In this document: positions 18,326-26,871 of the stretch, piece after piece
How the letters are laid out: every line of letters begins with the position of its first letter
Position numbering within the stretch: position 1 is the first letter of the stretch
Origin: a bacterium BMS3Bbin09
GTDB lineage: Bacteria > Nitrospirota > Thermodesulfovibrionia > UBA6902
NCBI GenBank assembly: GCA_002897915.1
Contig: BDTS01000041.1
Location: forward strand, 1-53,900
Reading direction: 5' to 3'
DNA length: 53,900 bases
Made by a program: the position numbers and the translations under genes
The notes under the pieces: model-generated
Told to the model about the DNA's origin: nothing
Seen by the model: only the letters and a program-made list of their open reading frames with translations
Database searches by the model: none

Positions 18326-18340
18326 AAAAGGAGGTAGTTG

Positions 18341-19765
18341 ATGTCTACAGTAGAAAGCAAAACTAAAGACTATAAGGTTGCTGATATCAGCCTTGCGGAG
18401 TGGGGAAGAAAAGAGCTGGATATCGCGGAAAAAGAGATGCCCGGGCTCATGGCTTTAAGAAAAAAACACGGAGCTGAAAAACCTCTTAATGGTGTGAGGA
18501 TCTCCGGCTCGCTTCATATGACCATACAGACAGCTGTGCTTATAGAAACGCTTGTAGACCTCGGCGCGGATGTAAGATGGGCAAGCTGTAATATATTTTC
18601 GACACAGGACCATGCGGCGGCAGCCATTGCCGTCACAGGCGTACCTGTTTTTGCATGGAAGGGAGAAACCCTTGAAGAGTACTGGTGGTGCACGAACGAG
18701 GCATTGACCTTTCCAGGAGGTAAGGGCCCTCAGCTGATCGTTGATGACGGCGGGGACGCGACCCTTTTTATTCATCGCGGATATGAGGCTGAAAACAATG
18801 CCGCTATCCTTGATGAGCCGACCGACAACAACGAACTTAAGATAATAAATTCACTACTGAAGAAAATACTGGCGGAAGAGAGCCAGAGATGGCATGGTGT
18901 TGTAAGTGAATGGAAGGGTGTGAGCGAAGAGACCACAACAGGCGTTCACAGGCTTTATGAGATGATGAATAACGGAACACTGCTCATCCCTGCTATTAAT
19001 GTAAATGACTCTGTCACAAAGTCAAAGTTCGATAATCTTTACGGATGCAGAGAGTCACTTGCTGACGGTATAAAGAGGGCAACGGATGTTATGCTGGCCG
19101 GAAAGGTTGCTGTCGTATGCGGATATGGAGATGTCGGCAAGGGTTGCGCCAAGTCATTGAAAGAGTACGGATCAAGAGTAATAGTGACAGAGGTAGATCC
19201 TATTTGCGCTCTTCAGGCGGCTATGGAAGGTTACGAAGTCTGTCCTGTGGAAGACACCCTCGGTGAAGGTGACATTTATGTGACCACAACCGGCAACAAG
19301 GACATAATAAGGATAGAACATATGTCCAAGATGAAGGACCAGGCAATTGTCTGCAATATAGGGCATTTTGACAATGAGATAGAAGTTGGCAAACTTAATG
19401 CTTATCCGGGCATTGAGAAGGTCAACATCAAACCACAGGTCGATAAATATATCTTTCCCGAGGGGCATGCTATTTTCCTTCTGGCAGAAGGACGGCTTGT
19501 AAATCTTGGCTGCGCAACAGGGCATCCTTCATTTGTTATGTCAAACAGCTTTACCAACCAGACACTTGCTCAGATCGACCTCTGGCAGAACAAGGATGTT
19601 TATGAGAAAAAGGTCTACATGCTTTCCAAGAAGCTTGATGAGGAAGTCGCGAGACTGCACCTTGAGAAGATAGGGGTCAAGCTGACAAAGCTTACACAGG
19701 AGCAGGCCGATTACATTGGTGTGCCGGTTGATGGGCCTTACAAGGCGGAGCATTATAGGTACTAA
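18341..19765 (+). CDS. ahcY: Adenosylhomocysteinase
   Basis: The start is the ATG at 18341, 7 bases after AAGGAGG. The 474-residue protein contains [26 protein letters not shown], the NAD-binding [13 protein letters not shown] (GxGxxGxG-like Rossmann motif) and the C-terminal [12 protein letters not shown] ending with the Lys/Tyr that caps the NAD of the partner subunit. It hydrolyses S-adenosylhomocysteine to adenosine and homocysteine, relieving product inhibition of methyltransferases. It follows metK, separated by a terminator. It is followed by its own terminator and then a convergent hydrolase gene. Presence of AhcY rather than the Pfs/LuxS route defines the methyl cycle in this organism. 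Confidence 0.97.
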   Translation: MSTVESKTKDYKVADISLAEWGRKELDIAEKEMPGLMALRKKHGAEKPLNGVRISGSLHMTIQTAVLIETLVDLGADVRWASCNIFSTQDHAAAAIAVTGVPVFAWKGETLEEYWWCTNEALTFPGGKGPQLIVDDGGDATLFIHRGYEAENNAAILDEPTDNNELKIINSLLKKILAEESQRWHGVVSEWKGVSEETTTGVHRLYEMMNNGTLLIPAINVNDSVTKSKFDNLYGCRESLADGIKRATDVMLAGKVAVVCGYGDVGKGCAKSLKEYGSRVIVTEVDPICALQAAMEGYEVCPVEDTLGEGDIYVTTTGNKDIIRIEHMSKMKDQAIVCNIGHFDNEIEVGKLNAYPGIEKVNIKPQVDKYIFPEGHAIFLLAEGRLVNLGCATGHPSFVMSNSFTNQTLAQIDLWQNKDVYEKKVYMLSKKLDEEVARLHLEKIGVKLTKLTQEQADYIGVPVDGPYKAEHYRY

Positions 19766-19780
19766 ACAGAGAAGCTTTCA

Positions 19781-19811
19781 AAGGGCGGGTCTTTTGACCT
19801 GTCCCTTTTTT
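19781..19811 (+). terminator. Intrinsic terminator of ahcY
   Basis: GGGCGGGTC, loop TTTT, GACCTGTCCC (with G-T wobbles), then six T. It lies 16 bases beyond the ahcY stop codon. Confidence 0.8.
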
Positions 19812-19813
19812 AG

Positions 19814-19865
19814 TTTATAAGTCTAATAAGACTTATCATAGGATCCATAAGACTTATATGACCTA
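19814..19865 (-). repeat. Degenerate 9-nt tandem repeat after the hydrolase gene
   Basis: Read on the minus strand from the hydrolase stop codon the units are TAGGTCATA, TAAGTCTTA, TGGATCCTA, (TGA) TAAGTCTTA, TTAGACTTA, TAAACTA. The TAG stop codon is the first triplet of the first unit. The same family follows the small secreted protein gene at 33333. One lone unit (TAAGTCCTA) also follows the dCMP deaminase stop at 20844. Confidence 0.7.
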
Positions 19866-20831
19866 TAATTCTTCTAGCAGTTTCAGTGTCCTATCCTTCA
19901 TCTTTTTGTGCGATGCGATAGAGATGTGATTGGCGGGCAGATTGTAATGTTTCTGGGCCCAGGGTAATACGGCGCTCTCGGCAGTGACCATAAAATCCCC
20001 CTTACCCGGAGTGATCTCATCCGGGATGATCCCTGAAGGCAGTATCTTTAAGAGTGAATCAGGTATGGTCAATAATGGTTTGGGATAGAATTTGTCATTC
20101 TCTTTTTTCCATTTATAGACGGTAATGAGTTTTGTAACCGTGCCTCCAAAAGATAAATATTTGACGTTATCCCTGGGCAAGTCTTTTAATGTTTTAAAGA
20201 AGGCAGAGTCCGGCAGAAGCTCTTTGAGTGCATTGTTTTCAAGGAGGTCATAAGTCCTCTTTATTAGTTCAGATGCCGTAGAGTGCGAATCTTTCGGCAG
20301 CAGCTTTTTTATCACGGGCGCAAGCGGGGCAAGATAATTGCCGAGGCGTGACAGTGAGCTCCCTTTGTGAGGTGTTGCAACCGTTATAAGTGCCTTTATC
20401 TCCGGGACGTTTTTCTCCATCAGTTTTCTTGCGACGAGTCCTCCGCGGCTGTGCCCGATGATGGCTATTGGCTTGCCGGGAAATACCTCTGTTACATATT
20501 TCAGAATATACTCAAATTCCCTAACAGCGATGCCTATCGGGCCGGCCGGTCTTTTCTGGGTCCAGCAGACGGTATTGAATCCCATTTTAACCGCATCGGT
20601 CCAGAGGTTCTCGGGTTTTTCGGGTAGTTTGCCCACACTGAGCTTTCGTTCAGGTTTTATGGAACAGGGACGGGGTTTTCGGGCGGCGAACACCTTCATA
20701 AGGATACTTCCGCCCAGAACCCTGGAGTTCCCGGGATCGGTCCAGAAGCCCTTGTCCACTCCGAGGCCGTGGATGAAGATGACAACAGGCTTTTGTCCGC
20801 TGCCTTTATTGATGGTTATGTCTAATTGCAC
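19863..20831 (-). CDS. Alpha/beta hydrolase, lipase-like
   Basis: The 322-residue protein starts with GTG and shows the alpha/beta-hydrolase oxyanion segment VVIFIHGLGVDKGFW (16-30) and the nucleophile elbow GHSRGG with S128. A later His (NHISIASHKKM, near the C-terminus) and an Asp complete a plausible triad. The GHSRGGLVARKL context resembles triacylglycerol lipases and PGAP1-like esterases. No signal peptide is seen, so it is cytoplasmic. It follows the dCMP deaminase gene by 10 bases and is probably transcribed with it. Substrate unknown; esterase or thioesterase activities are possible. Confidence 0.8.
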   Translation of the reverse strand: MQLDITINKGSGQKPVVIFIHGLGVDKGFWTDPGNSRVLGGSILMKVFAARKPRPCSIKPERKLSVGKLPEKPENLWTDAVKMGFNTVCWTQKRPAGPIGIAVREFEYILKYVTEVFPGKPIAIIGHSRGGLVARKLMEKNVPEIKALITVATPHKGSSLSRLGNYLAPLAPVIKKLLPKDSHSTASELIKRTYDLLENNALKELLPDSAFFKTLKDLPRDNVKYLSFGGTVTKLITVYKWKKENDKFYPKPLLTIPDSLLKILPSGIIPDEITPGKGDFMVTAESAVLPWAQKHYNLPANHISIASHKKMKDRTLKLLEEL

Positions 20832-20841
20832 TTTATAGGAC

Positions 20842-21276
20842 TTACGGCATTGTCAGTGTCTTGAGCTCACCGTCTTTATCCAGATATATGACTTCCTTTA
20901 TCTGCGCGTTCCTTATCATCCTGTCACAGAGCTTGCAGGGTTTACCCGTAGCAAAGCTCATGTCTTCTTCATATCCGGCGATATAAATGGTCGCGTTCTT
21001 CATTCTGTCGGGCTGGGCGTTTATTATCGCGTTCTGTTCAGCGTGGACCGCCTCGCACAGCTCATATCTCTCTCCTGACGGCACATTTTGTTCTTCTCTG
21101 GTGCATGTGCCGGTATCGATACAGTTTGCCAGTCCCCTTGGCGAACCGTTATACCCGGTACTTATCATGACCCTGTCCTTGACAATGACCGCGCCGTATT
21201 TTCTGCGTAGGCATGTGGACCTTTTCGAGACAACCTTTGCTATTTCTATGAAGTATTCGTTCCATTCAGGACGCAT
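20842..21276 (-). CDS. Deoxycytidylate (dCMP) deaminase
   Basis: The 144-residue protein has the zinc cytidine-deaminase motifs HAEQNAI (H78, catalytic E80) and PCKLC (113-117), preceded by ISTGYNGSPRGLANC, typical of ComEB-type dCMP deaminases. It converts dCMP to dUMP, supplying dTTP synthesis. It lies in the same strand and region as nrdJ, the ribonucleotide reductase, although rlpA intervenes. The hydrolase gene follows closely. The family also includes tRNA-editing-like proteins, but length and the NGxPRG segment favour dCMP deaminase. Confidence 0.92.
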   Translation of the reverse strand: MRPEWNEYFIEIAKVVSKRSTCLRRKYGAVIVKDRVMISTGYNGSPRGLANCIDTGTCTREEQNVPSGERYELCEAVHAEQNAIINAQPDRMKNATIYIAGYEEDMSFATGKPCKLCDRMIRNAQIKEVIYLDKDGELKTLTMP

Positions 21277-21315
21277 ATTATTACCTCTAATTATTATTAT
21301 TTTGAGAAGGCTTAA

Positions 21316-21377
21316 TTATACCACAGGCATAAGTCTCATTGAAGCGGATGCTGCGCACCGCTTAATTCGGCTATATA
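21316..21377 (+). repeat. Dispersed hairpin repeat, copy 3
   Basis: This copy runs TTATACCACAGGCATAAG to TTAATTCGGCTATATA and has the fully paired consensus hairpin ATT-g-AAGCGG-a-TGC, loop TGC, GCA-CCGCTT-AAT, with an outer AGTC/GGCT stem. It lies between the rlpA stop and the dCMP deaminase start. Confidence 0.88.
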
Positions 21378-21398
21378 ACAAAGAGAGAAGGGCCTTGC

Positions 21399-22064
21399 CT
21401 AATCCCTGGATGTTATAAAAACAGTGTAGCCTTCGTCTGCAAGTTTTTCGGCTATTGAATAGGCGCTGTCGCTGCTATTGAACTTTCCTACTCTTACCCT
21501 GTAAAACTTTTTCCCCTCTAACTGTATTGTCGTTATGTAAACGTTGTTATAATTTATTTCAAGACCCTGCTTGAGCCTGTTCGCATTTTCCTGTTCTGAG
21601 AACGAGCCAACCTGGATCGTTAATGCTGCTGAGATACCGGGTTTGATAAAGGGGACTCTCTTGACGTACCGCATGTCCCTTCCAAGGTATTTGATCCAGA
21701 CCCTTCCAACCCCCTTTTTCAGATGACCTATTTTCTTTGCCGCCCCGTATGAAAGATCCAGATCCCTGCCCTTTATGAACGGTCCTCTATCGGTTATTGT
21801 CACTACAACGGACTCGTTCGTGTCGGGGTTGGTGACGCGCAGCTTTGTCCCGAATTTCATGGTCTTGTGCGCGGCGGTAAGGCCGTACATGTCATACCGT
21901 TCGCCGCAGGCCGTTTGACGGCCGTGAAAAGGCACACCGTACCAGGAAGCGGTGATGTATTCGCCTCCCTGTTTTTGCTGGTAGTCTGCCTTGGGTATCC
22001 TGTGTGTCTTTGCGCATGAAACAAGCAGTGCCAGGCCCACTATTATTATAAAGAGACGTTTCAT
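21399..22064 (-). CDS. rlpA: RlpA-type septal-ring lipoprotein (DPBB plus SPOR)
   Basis: The 221-residue protein has a lipoprotein signal with lipobox LLVSC (C17). Residues about 38-115 form the double-psi beta-barrel of RlpA: ASWYGVPFHGRQTACGE, MKFGTKLRVTN and ITDRGPFIKGRDLDLS with the catalytic-type Asp. Residues about 145-221 form a SPOR domain (TIQVGSFSEQENANRL) that binds denuded peptidoglycan at division sites. RlpA is an outer-membrane lytic transglycosylase or septal protein. A 17-base-pair perfect inverted repeat lies immediately upstream, and no ribosome-binding site is evident before the ATG. Confidence 0.94.
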   Translation of the reverse strand: MKRLFIIIVGLALLVSCAKTHRIPKADYQQKQGGEYITASWYGVPFHGRQTACGERYDMYGLTAAHKTMKFGTKLRVTNPDTNESVVVTITDRGPFIKGRDLDLSYGAAKKIGHLKKGVGRVWIKYLGRDMRYVKRVPFIKPGISAALTIQVGSFSEQENANRLKQGLEINYNNVYITTIQLEGKKFYRVRVGKFNSSDSAYSIAEKLADEGYTVFITSRD

Positions 22065-22073
22065 AAGAAATAA

Positions 22074-22124
22074 AAATGTTCGATATATGTCAATCAGTAT
22101 TTAAATAACATATATCGAACATTT
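22074..22124 (-). terminator. 17-bp perfect inverted repeat between nrdJ and rlpA
   Basis: AAATGTTCGATATATGT and ACATATATCGAACATTT are exact reverse complements, separated by 17 bases. On the minus strand the hairpin is followed by TTTTTATTT, so it can terminate nrdJ transcription, although it is unusually AT-rich and long for a terminator. It could also be a protein-binding site for the rlpA promoter. Confidence 0.65.
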
Positions 22125-22141
22125 AATTGGTAGTTATATGT

Positions 22142-24445
22142 TTAACTGCATTTTGTAAATCCGCAGTCTCTGCAGACCGCGCAGCCGCCCTCATTCTCGA
22201 CCGCACCGCCGCAGTCCGGGCATGCCCCGCATAACATGGAGATATCTTTTCTGGGGGATGAGCCGTTACCGTTGGTGCTGTCGCTGTGTTCGAGATATCT
22301 TTCGATAGCCTTTGAGATCGCGTCGGAGCAGGATGCTATTTTGCCTCCGGCCGCCCATGCAGGGCTGTGGCAGCTTATTCCACGGAGTTGTTTTTCTATT
22401 TCAACGGGTTCGATATTGCTCCTGAATGCGAGGCTCACAAGTCTTCCGATAGCCTCGGCCTGGCTCGCGGCGCAGCCACCGGCCTTACCCATCTGGGTGA
22501 AGATCTCAAAGAGATTCCCGCTTTCGTCTTCGTTTATTGTAACGTACAGGTTTCCACAGCCGGTCTTCATGAGCCTGGTTGTGCCCTTTATGACGTCAGG
22601 CCTTTTCCTTGGAGTTATTTTCTGTGCAGGGGCTTCTACATCTGGTGCTGTCTCGGTCTCTTTCTGTTCGTTCTGTCTCGGAATCGAGTCGTGCCGACCT
22701 GTGGAGAGGACCTGTTCGTCTCTTGACCCGTCCCTGTAAACGGTTACCCCTTTGCAGCCGAGACCGTAGGCCATCATGTATACATCCTCGACGTCCTTAA
22801 CAGTGGCGTTATGGGAAAAGTTCACGGTCTTTGAGACCGCATTGTCAATATGTTTCTGGAAAGCTGCCTGCATTCTTATATGGTCAAGCGGAGAGATATC
22901 GTGTGCGGTTGTAAATATCTTTTTTATATCGTCCGGAACTTCATCGATGTCCTGCAGGGTTCCGTGTCCGGCGATCTTCTCTATGAGTTCTCTGGACCAG
23001 AAGCCTCTCTCTTTGGCTATTTTCTCAAAGACTTGGTTCACCTCGTAAAGCTTTGTTCCCTCAAGGACGTTCCGGACAAAGGATACGGCGAAGAGGGGTT
23101 CTATACCGCTTGAGCATGATGCGAGTATTGATAGTGTCCCGGTCGGTGCAATGGTCGTTGTAGTGGCATTTCTCATTGGAGCGCCATTGGCATAGATGCT
23201 CTTTTCGAAGTTCGGGAATGAGCCTCTTTCTCCGGCCAGGGCAAAGGACTCTGTTTTGCTTTCGACCTGGATGAACTGCATTACTTCGTTGGCGAGCTTT
23301 GATGCATCGTCTGAATTGTAAGGGATGCCGAGCTGTATGAGCATGTCCGCCCAGCCCATAACACCGAGGCCTATCTTTCGGTTCGCTTTGGTTGCGGCCT
23401 CTATTTTTTCGAGCGGGTATTTATTAATGTCTATAACATTATCGAGGAAGTGGACGGCCAAGCTTACTGTTTCCTTCAGGGCATTCCAGTCTATGCCGGC
23501 ACTCGCAGATGTTCCGGAAGCAGTTTCGAGGCCGTTGGTTACAAACCTGGAAAGATTGATAGATCCCAGGTTGCATGACTCGTATGCCAGAAGCGGCTGC
23601 TCGCCGCAAGGGTTTGTGCTCTCGATCGTTCCAACTGAAGGGGTGGGGTTATACTGGTTCATCCTGTCCATGAAAATAATTCCCGGCTCACCGGTCTTCC
23701 AGGCCCTATTGACTATCTCGTTGTATACTTCTTTGGCCTTTAGTTTGCTTGTCGGTATGTGTGTATGCGGATTTATAAGGTCGTACTCAGCATCGTTCTT
23801 GAGTGCGTCCATGAAGACGTCCGTCATCGCTATCGAGAGGTTGAAGTTATTCAGTTTGGTCTTGTCCTCTTTTGCGGAAATGAAATCCATGATATCGGGG
23901 TGGTCGACGCGCAGTATTCCCATGTTGGCGCCCCTTCTGGTGCCGCCCTGTTTTATTGCTTCGGTGGCTGAATCAAAGACGGTCATGAATGAGAGGGGAC
24001 CTGAGGAGATGCCTTTGGTAGAGCCTACGATATCGCCCTTCGGTCTGAGTTTTGTGAATGAGAAGCCGGTGCCGCCTCCGGATTTATGGATGAGCGCGGC
24101 ATTCTTTACCGCTTCGAAAATAGAGTCCATCGAATCCTCGATAGGAAGAACAAAGCATGCTGAGAGCTGGCCGAGTCTTCTTCCGGCGTTCATCAGGGTG
24201 GGGCTGTTCGGTAAAAATTTCAACGTGGCCATCAGCTCATAGAATTTGTTTTCCATGTCGGTTGCTTCTGCTTCGGATTTACCGAAATGCAGCTCTACTG
24301 ATGCAACCGCCTTCGCAACTCTCCTGAAAAGTCCTTCCGGATCATCGATGATCCTGCCCTCTTCATCTTTTCTCAGATATCTCTTTTCGAGGACCTTCAG
24401 TGCGCTTGCTGACAATTTGATCTCTGTTGAAGTTGATTCCGGCAT
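22142..24445 (-). CDS. nrdJ: Adenosylcobalamin-dependent (class II) ribonucleoside reductase
   Basis: The 767-residue protein has the class II hallmarks: FLPNSPTLMNAG, LSACFVLPIEDSM, HKSGGGTGFSFTKLRP, GTRRGANMGIL, NPCGEQPLLAYESCNLGS (catalytic NPC-E and Cys) and TIAPTGTLSILA. The C-terminus holds a TSCPD-like segment and a zinc ribbon (CGACPDCGG and CAVCRDCGFTKCS) that supplies the reducing thiols. It reduces ribonucleotides with coenzyme B12 and without oxygen, so it works in both anoxic and oxic cells. The region upstream has no recognisable cobalamin riboswitch. It is followed by a 17-bp inverted repeat and rlpA. Confidence 0.96.
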   Translation of the reverse strand: MPESTSTEIKLSASALKVLEKRYLRKDEEGRIIDDPEGLFRRVAKAVASVELHFGKSEAEATDMENKFYELMATLKFLPNSPTLMNAGRRLGQLSACFVLPIEDSMDSIFEAVKNAALIHKSGGGTGFSFTKLRPKGDIVGSTKGISSGPLSFMTVFDSATEAIKQGGTRRGANMGILRVDHPDIMDFISAKEDKTKLNNFNLSIAMTDVFMDALKNDAEYDLINPHTHIPTSKLKAKEVYNEIVNRAWKTGEPGIIFMDRMNQYNPTPSVGTIESTNPCGEQPLLAYESCNLGSINLSRFVTNGLETASGTSASAGIDWNALKETVSLAVHFLDNVIDINKYPLEKIEAATKANRKIGLGVMGWADMLIQLGIPYNSDDASKLANEVMQFIQVESKTESFALAGERGSFPNFEKSIYANGAPMRNATTTTIAPTGTLSILASCSSGIEPLFAVSFVRNVLEGTKLYEVNQVFEKIAKERGFWSRELIEKIAGHGTLQDIDEVPDDIKKIFTTAHDISPLDHIRMQAAFQKHIDNAVSKTVNFSHNATVKDVEDVYMMAYGLGCKGVTVYRDGSRDEQVLSTGRHDSIPRQNEQKETETAPDVEAPAQKITPRKRPDVIKGTTRLMKTGCGNLYVTINEDESGNLFEIFTQMGKAGGCAASQAEAIGRLVSLAFRSNIEPVEIEKQLRGISCHSPAWAAGGKIASCSDAISKAIERYLEHSDSTNGNGSSPRKDISMLCGACPDCGGAVENEGGCAVCRDCGFTKCS

Positions 24446-24983
24446 TATTGCTCCCCCTTTAATAAAAATAATTTATAATGATATTTATTATTGTTTACTG
24501 ATTGCCCACCCTTTATGTGTTATTTTGCTTAATTATAAGGTTTTAAGTTTTTAGGATACATACCTTATTTAGAGTAGGTATGGAATTAAACCACAATATC
24601 TGGTATATGTCAAGTAAAAAACGCATATTTTAGAAGTCATTGGATTTTATAGGATTTTGCTGTGAAAACCTGGTTAATTAAATGTGGATTAATAATAAGA
24701 ATATTATATATCACGGGCATAAGTCTCGTTGAAGCGGATTATCCACCGCTTAATTCGGCTTTATTTGGCCAAAGGTCCTTACATTGCGCAATATCGGAAT
24801 TAACGGTTTTACGGGGGCTATAATGTATAATATTAACCGGGAAAGTTATATGAATGAAGTAATGATAACTTCGTGTCCTTTAGTTATAGTATTTAATGGC
24901 CGATTTAATATAGAAGTGATATAATTTATTGATCAATTCCAACTCTTTAATTAATAAGTGAAAATCGAGGTCGAACGTAATAT
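24446..24983. other. Intergenic region between nrdJ and pilB
   Basis: This 538-base AT-rich region separates the divergent nrdJ and pilB. It holds an inverted repeat CATACC-N12-GGTATG (24559-24582), hairpin-repeat copy 4 (24712-24767) and two TATAAT hexamers upstream of pilB (24819-24824 and 24920-24925), neither with a good -35 at the right distance. I find no gene, no riboswitch and no sigma-54 promoter. Confidence 0.7.
24712..24767 (+). repeat. Dispersed hairpin repeat, copy 4 (divergent)
   Basis: CACGGGCATAAGTCTCGTTG leads into AAGCGG, an 8-base inner part ATTATCCA, then CCGCTTAATTCGGCTTTAT. The inner TGC/GCA pair is lost, but the AAGCGG/CCGCTT stem is kept and the A-T at the stem base is replaced by a G-T wobble. 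It is the most diverged of the four copies. Confidence 0.78.
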
Positions 24984-26690
24984 ATGGCAATAAAACTGGG
25001 GCAGTTACTTGTAAACAACAACATTATTAAAGAGGAGCAGCTGGAAGAAGCCCTTGAACTGCAGAAAAAAGAAGGCGGACGTATTGGTTCCAACCTTATC
25101 AAACTAGGTTTTCTGACGGATGAAACTCTCGTAAAATTTTTGAGCGAGCAGTACGGTGTTCCTGCTGTCAGCCTTTCTCATGAGGAAGTCGAAGCTTCCA
25201 TTATTAAACTTATCCCTTATGATGTTGCATACAAGTACCAGATATTCCCGGTCTCAAGGAGCGGTGCAACGCTGACCATTGCTATGACCGACCCGTCAAA
25301 CGTTTTTGCAATAGATGACGTAAAGTTCATGACCGGTTATGAGGTCAAGCCTGTTACTGCGTCAGAGACCGCTATAAAAGAGGCCATAACCAAATATTAC
25401 GAACAGTCGGACGCCCTTCAGACAGTTGTTGACAGTATGTCCGGGATAGACGAGGGACTGGATCTTATACATCATGATGATGAAGACGAAAACATTGATG
25501 AATCCGAGCTGAAGAATGCGGGTGAAGAGGCGCCTGTTGTAAAGCTTGTTAACCTTATTCTTGGTGAGGCCATATTAAGGGGGGCGAGTGATATTCATAT
25601 GGAGCCATATGAAAAGACATACAGGATACGTTACAGGGTTGATGGAGTGCTTTACGATGTAATGCAGCCGCCCGCAAGGCTGAAGGCTGCGCTCTCGTCC
25701 CGTGTAAAGATCATGGCCGAACTGGATATCGCGGAGAGGAGGATCCCTCAGGACGGAAGAATAAAACTGAAAATAAAGGACAAGGCGATCGATCTTCGTG
25801 TCTCAACCCTCCCCACGCTCTATGGCGAAAAGATCGTTATGAGGATACTGGACCAGAGCAACCTTAATCTCGATATGACAAAACTCGGTTTTGAGGAAAA
25901 TGCCCTGAAGGACTTTCAGGAGGCGATCAATTCTCCTTTCGGCATGGTACTTGTAACCGGTCCTACCGGAAGTGGTAAGACTACAACGCTGTATTCCGCG
26001 CTGAGCACGGTTAACAGTGTTGATGTGAACATTATGACTGCGGAGGACCCGGTTGAGTACAACCTCCTGGGCGTAAACCAGGTGCATGTAAGAGAGTCTG
26101 TCGGCCTCACGTTCGCGGCTGCCCTTAGATCGTTCTTGAGGCAGGACCCGGATATCGTGATGGTCGGTGAGATCAGGGACTTTGAGACTGGTGAGATTGC
26201 TGTCAAAGCGGCACTCACAGGGCACCTTGTCCTGAGCACCCTCCATACCAATGATGCCCCGGGCACAATATCAAGGTTATTGAACATGGGGATCGAGCCG
26301 TTCCTGATCTCAGCATCGGTTGTTTTAATACTTGCACAGAGGCTCGCAAGAAAGATATGCGTGGAGTGTAAGGAGATCGAAAATATCCCTGAATCCACAC
26401 TCATAAATGTAGGCTTTTCAGAAGAAGAAGTCCCTACGGTCAAGTGCTACAAAGGCAAGGGATGTACGGCCTGCGGCGGCACCGGCTACAAGGGCCGTGT
26501 CGCATTATATGAGGTAATGCCGGTGAAAAATGAGATAAAGGAGTTAATACTTAAGGGCGCGTCGACAATGGAACTCAAAAAAGAGGCGGTCAGACTCGGT
26601 ATGCAGACGCTGAGGGCGGCCGGTCTTGCAAAGATCAAGGAGGGGGTCACCACACTGGATGAGGTATTGAGGGTGACATTTGCCGATTGA
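24984..26690 (+). CDS. pilB: Type IV pilus assembly ATPase PilB
   Basis: The 568-residue protein has the GspE/PilB N-terminal domain (LGQLLVNNNIIKEEQLEEA), Walker A GPTGSGKTT at about residue 326, the Asp box and Walker B DPDIVMVGEIRD at about 388, and the paired cysteines CVEC (about 458) and CTAC (about 493) that bind zinc in extension ATPases. It drives pilus extension (or type II secretion) from the cytoplasmic face of the inner membrane. It leads pilC, pilS and pilR. Extension rather than retraction is indicated by the tetracysteine zinc site and N-terminal domain. GspE is the main alternative; the pilS-pilR genes favour pili. Confidence 0.95.
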   Translation: MAIKLGQLLVNNNIIKEEQLEEALELQKKEGGRIGSNLIKLGFLTDETLVKFLSEQYGVPAVSLSHEEVEASIIKLIPYDVAYKYQIFPVSRSGATLTIAMTDPSNVFAIDDVKFMTGYEVKPVTASETAIKEAITKYYEQSDALQTVVDSMSGIDEGLDLIHHDDEDENIDESELKNAGEEAPVVKLVNLILGEAILRGASDIHMEPYEKTYRIRYRVDGVLYDVMQPPARLKAALSSRVKIMAELDIAERRIPQDGRIKLKIKDKAIDLRVSTLPTLYGEKIVMRILDQSNLNLDMTKLGFEENALKDFQEAINSPFGMVLVTGPTGSGKTTTLYSALSTVNSVDVNIMTAEDPVEYNLLGVNQVHVRESVGLTFAAALRSFLRQDPDIVMVGEIRDFETGEIAVKAALTGHLVLSTLHTNDAPGTISRLLNMGIEPFLISASVVLILAQRLARKICVECKEIENIPESTLINVGFSEEEVPTVKCYKGKGCTACGGTGYKGRVALYEVMPVKNEIKELILKGASTMELKKEAVRLGMQTLRAAGLAKIKEGVTTLDEVLRVTFAD

Positions 26691-26871
26691 TATAGCTGGG
26701 TCATATAATCATTGAAAATTTGGAGGGGATTCTTTAAATTAGACTATGTGCATCTTGATATATATAATATGAGATGAAACGGCTGTTTATGATGCAATTG
26801 CAAAAACCGATATGGCTGGAAGAGCTTCCTGATATTATGCAGTGCTCTTCTTTGGGAAGGGGATAAGGAAT

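Noticed and set aside
18254-18340. SAH riboswitch before ahcY
   Set aside because: The gap contains only a simple intrinsic terminator, with no aptamer-like conserved blocks.
24446-24983. Cobalamin riboswitch or NrdR boxes before nrdJ
   Set aside because: No B12-box core (GCCACTG-like) is visible, and CACAATATCTGGTAT matches only part of one NrdR box without the expected second box at helical spacing.
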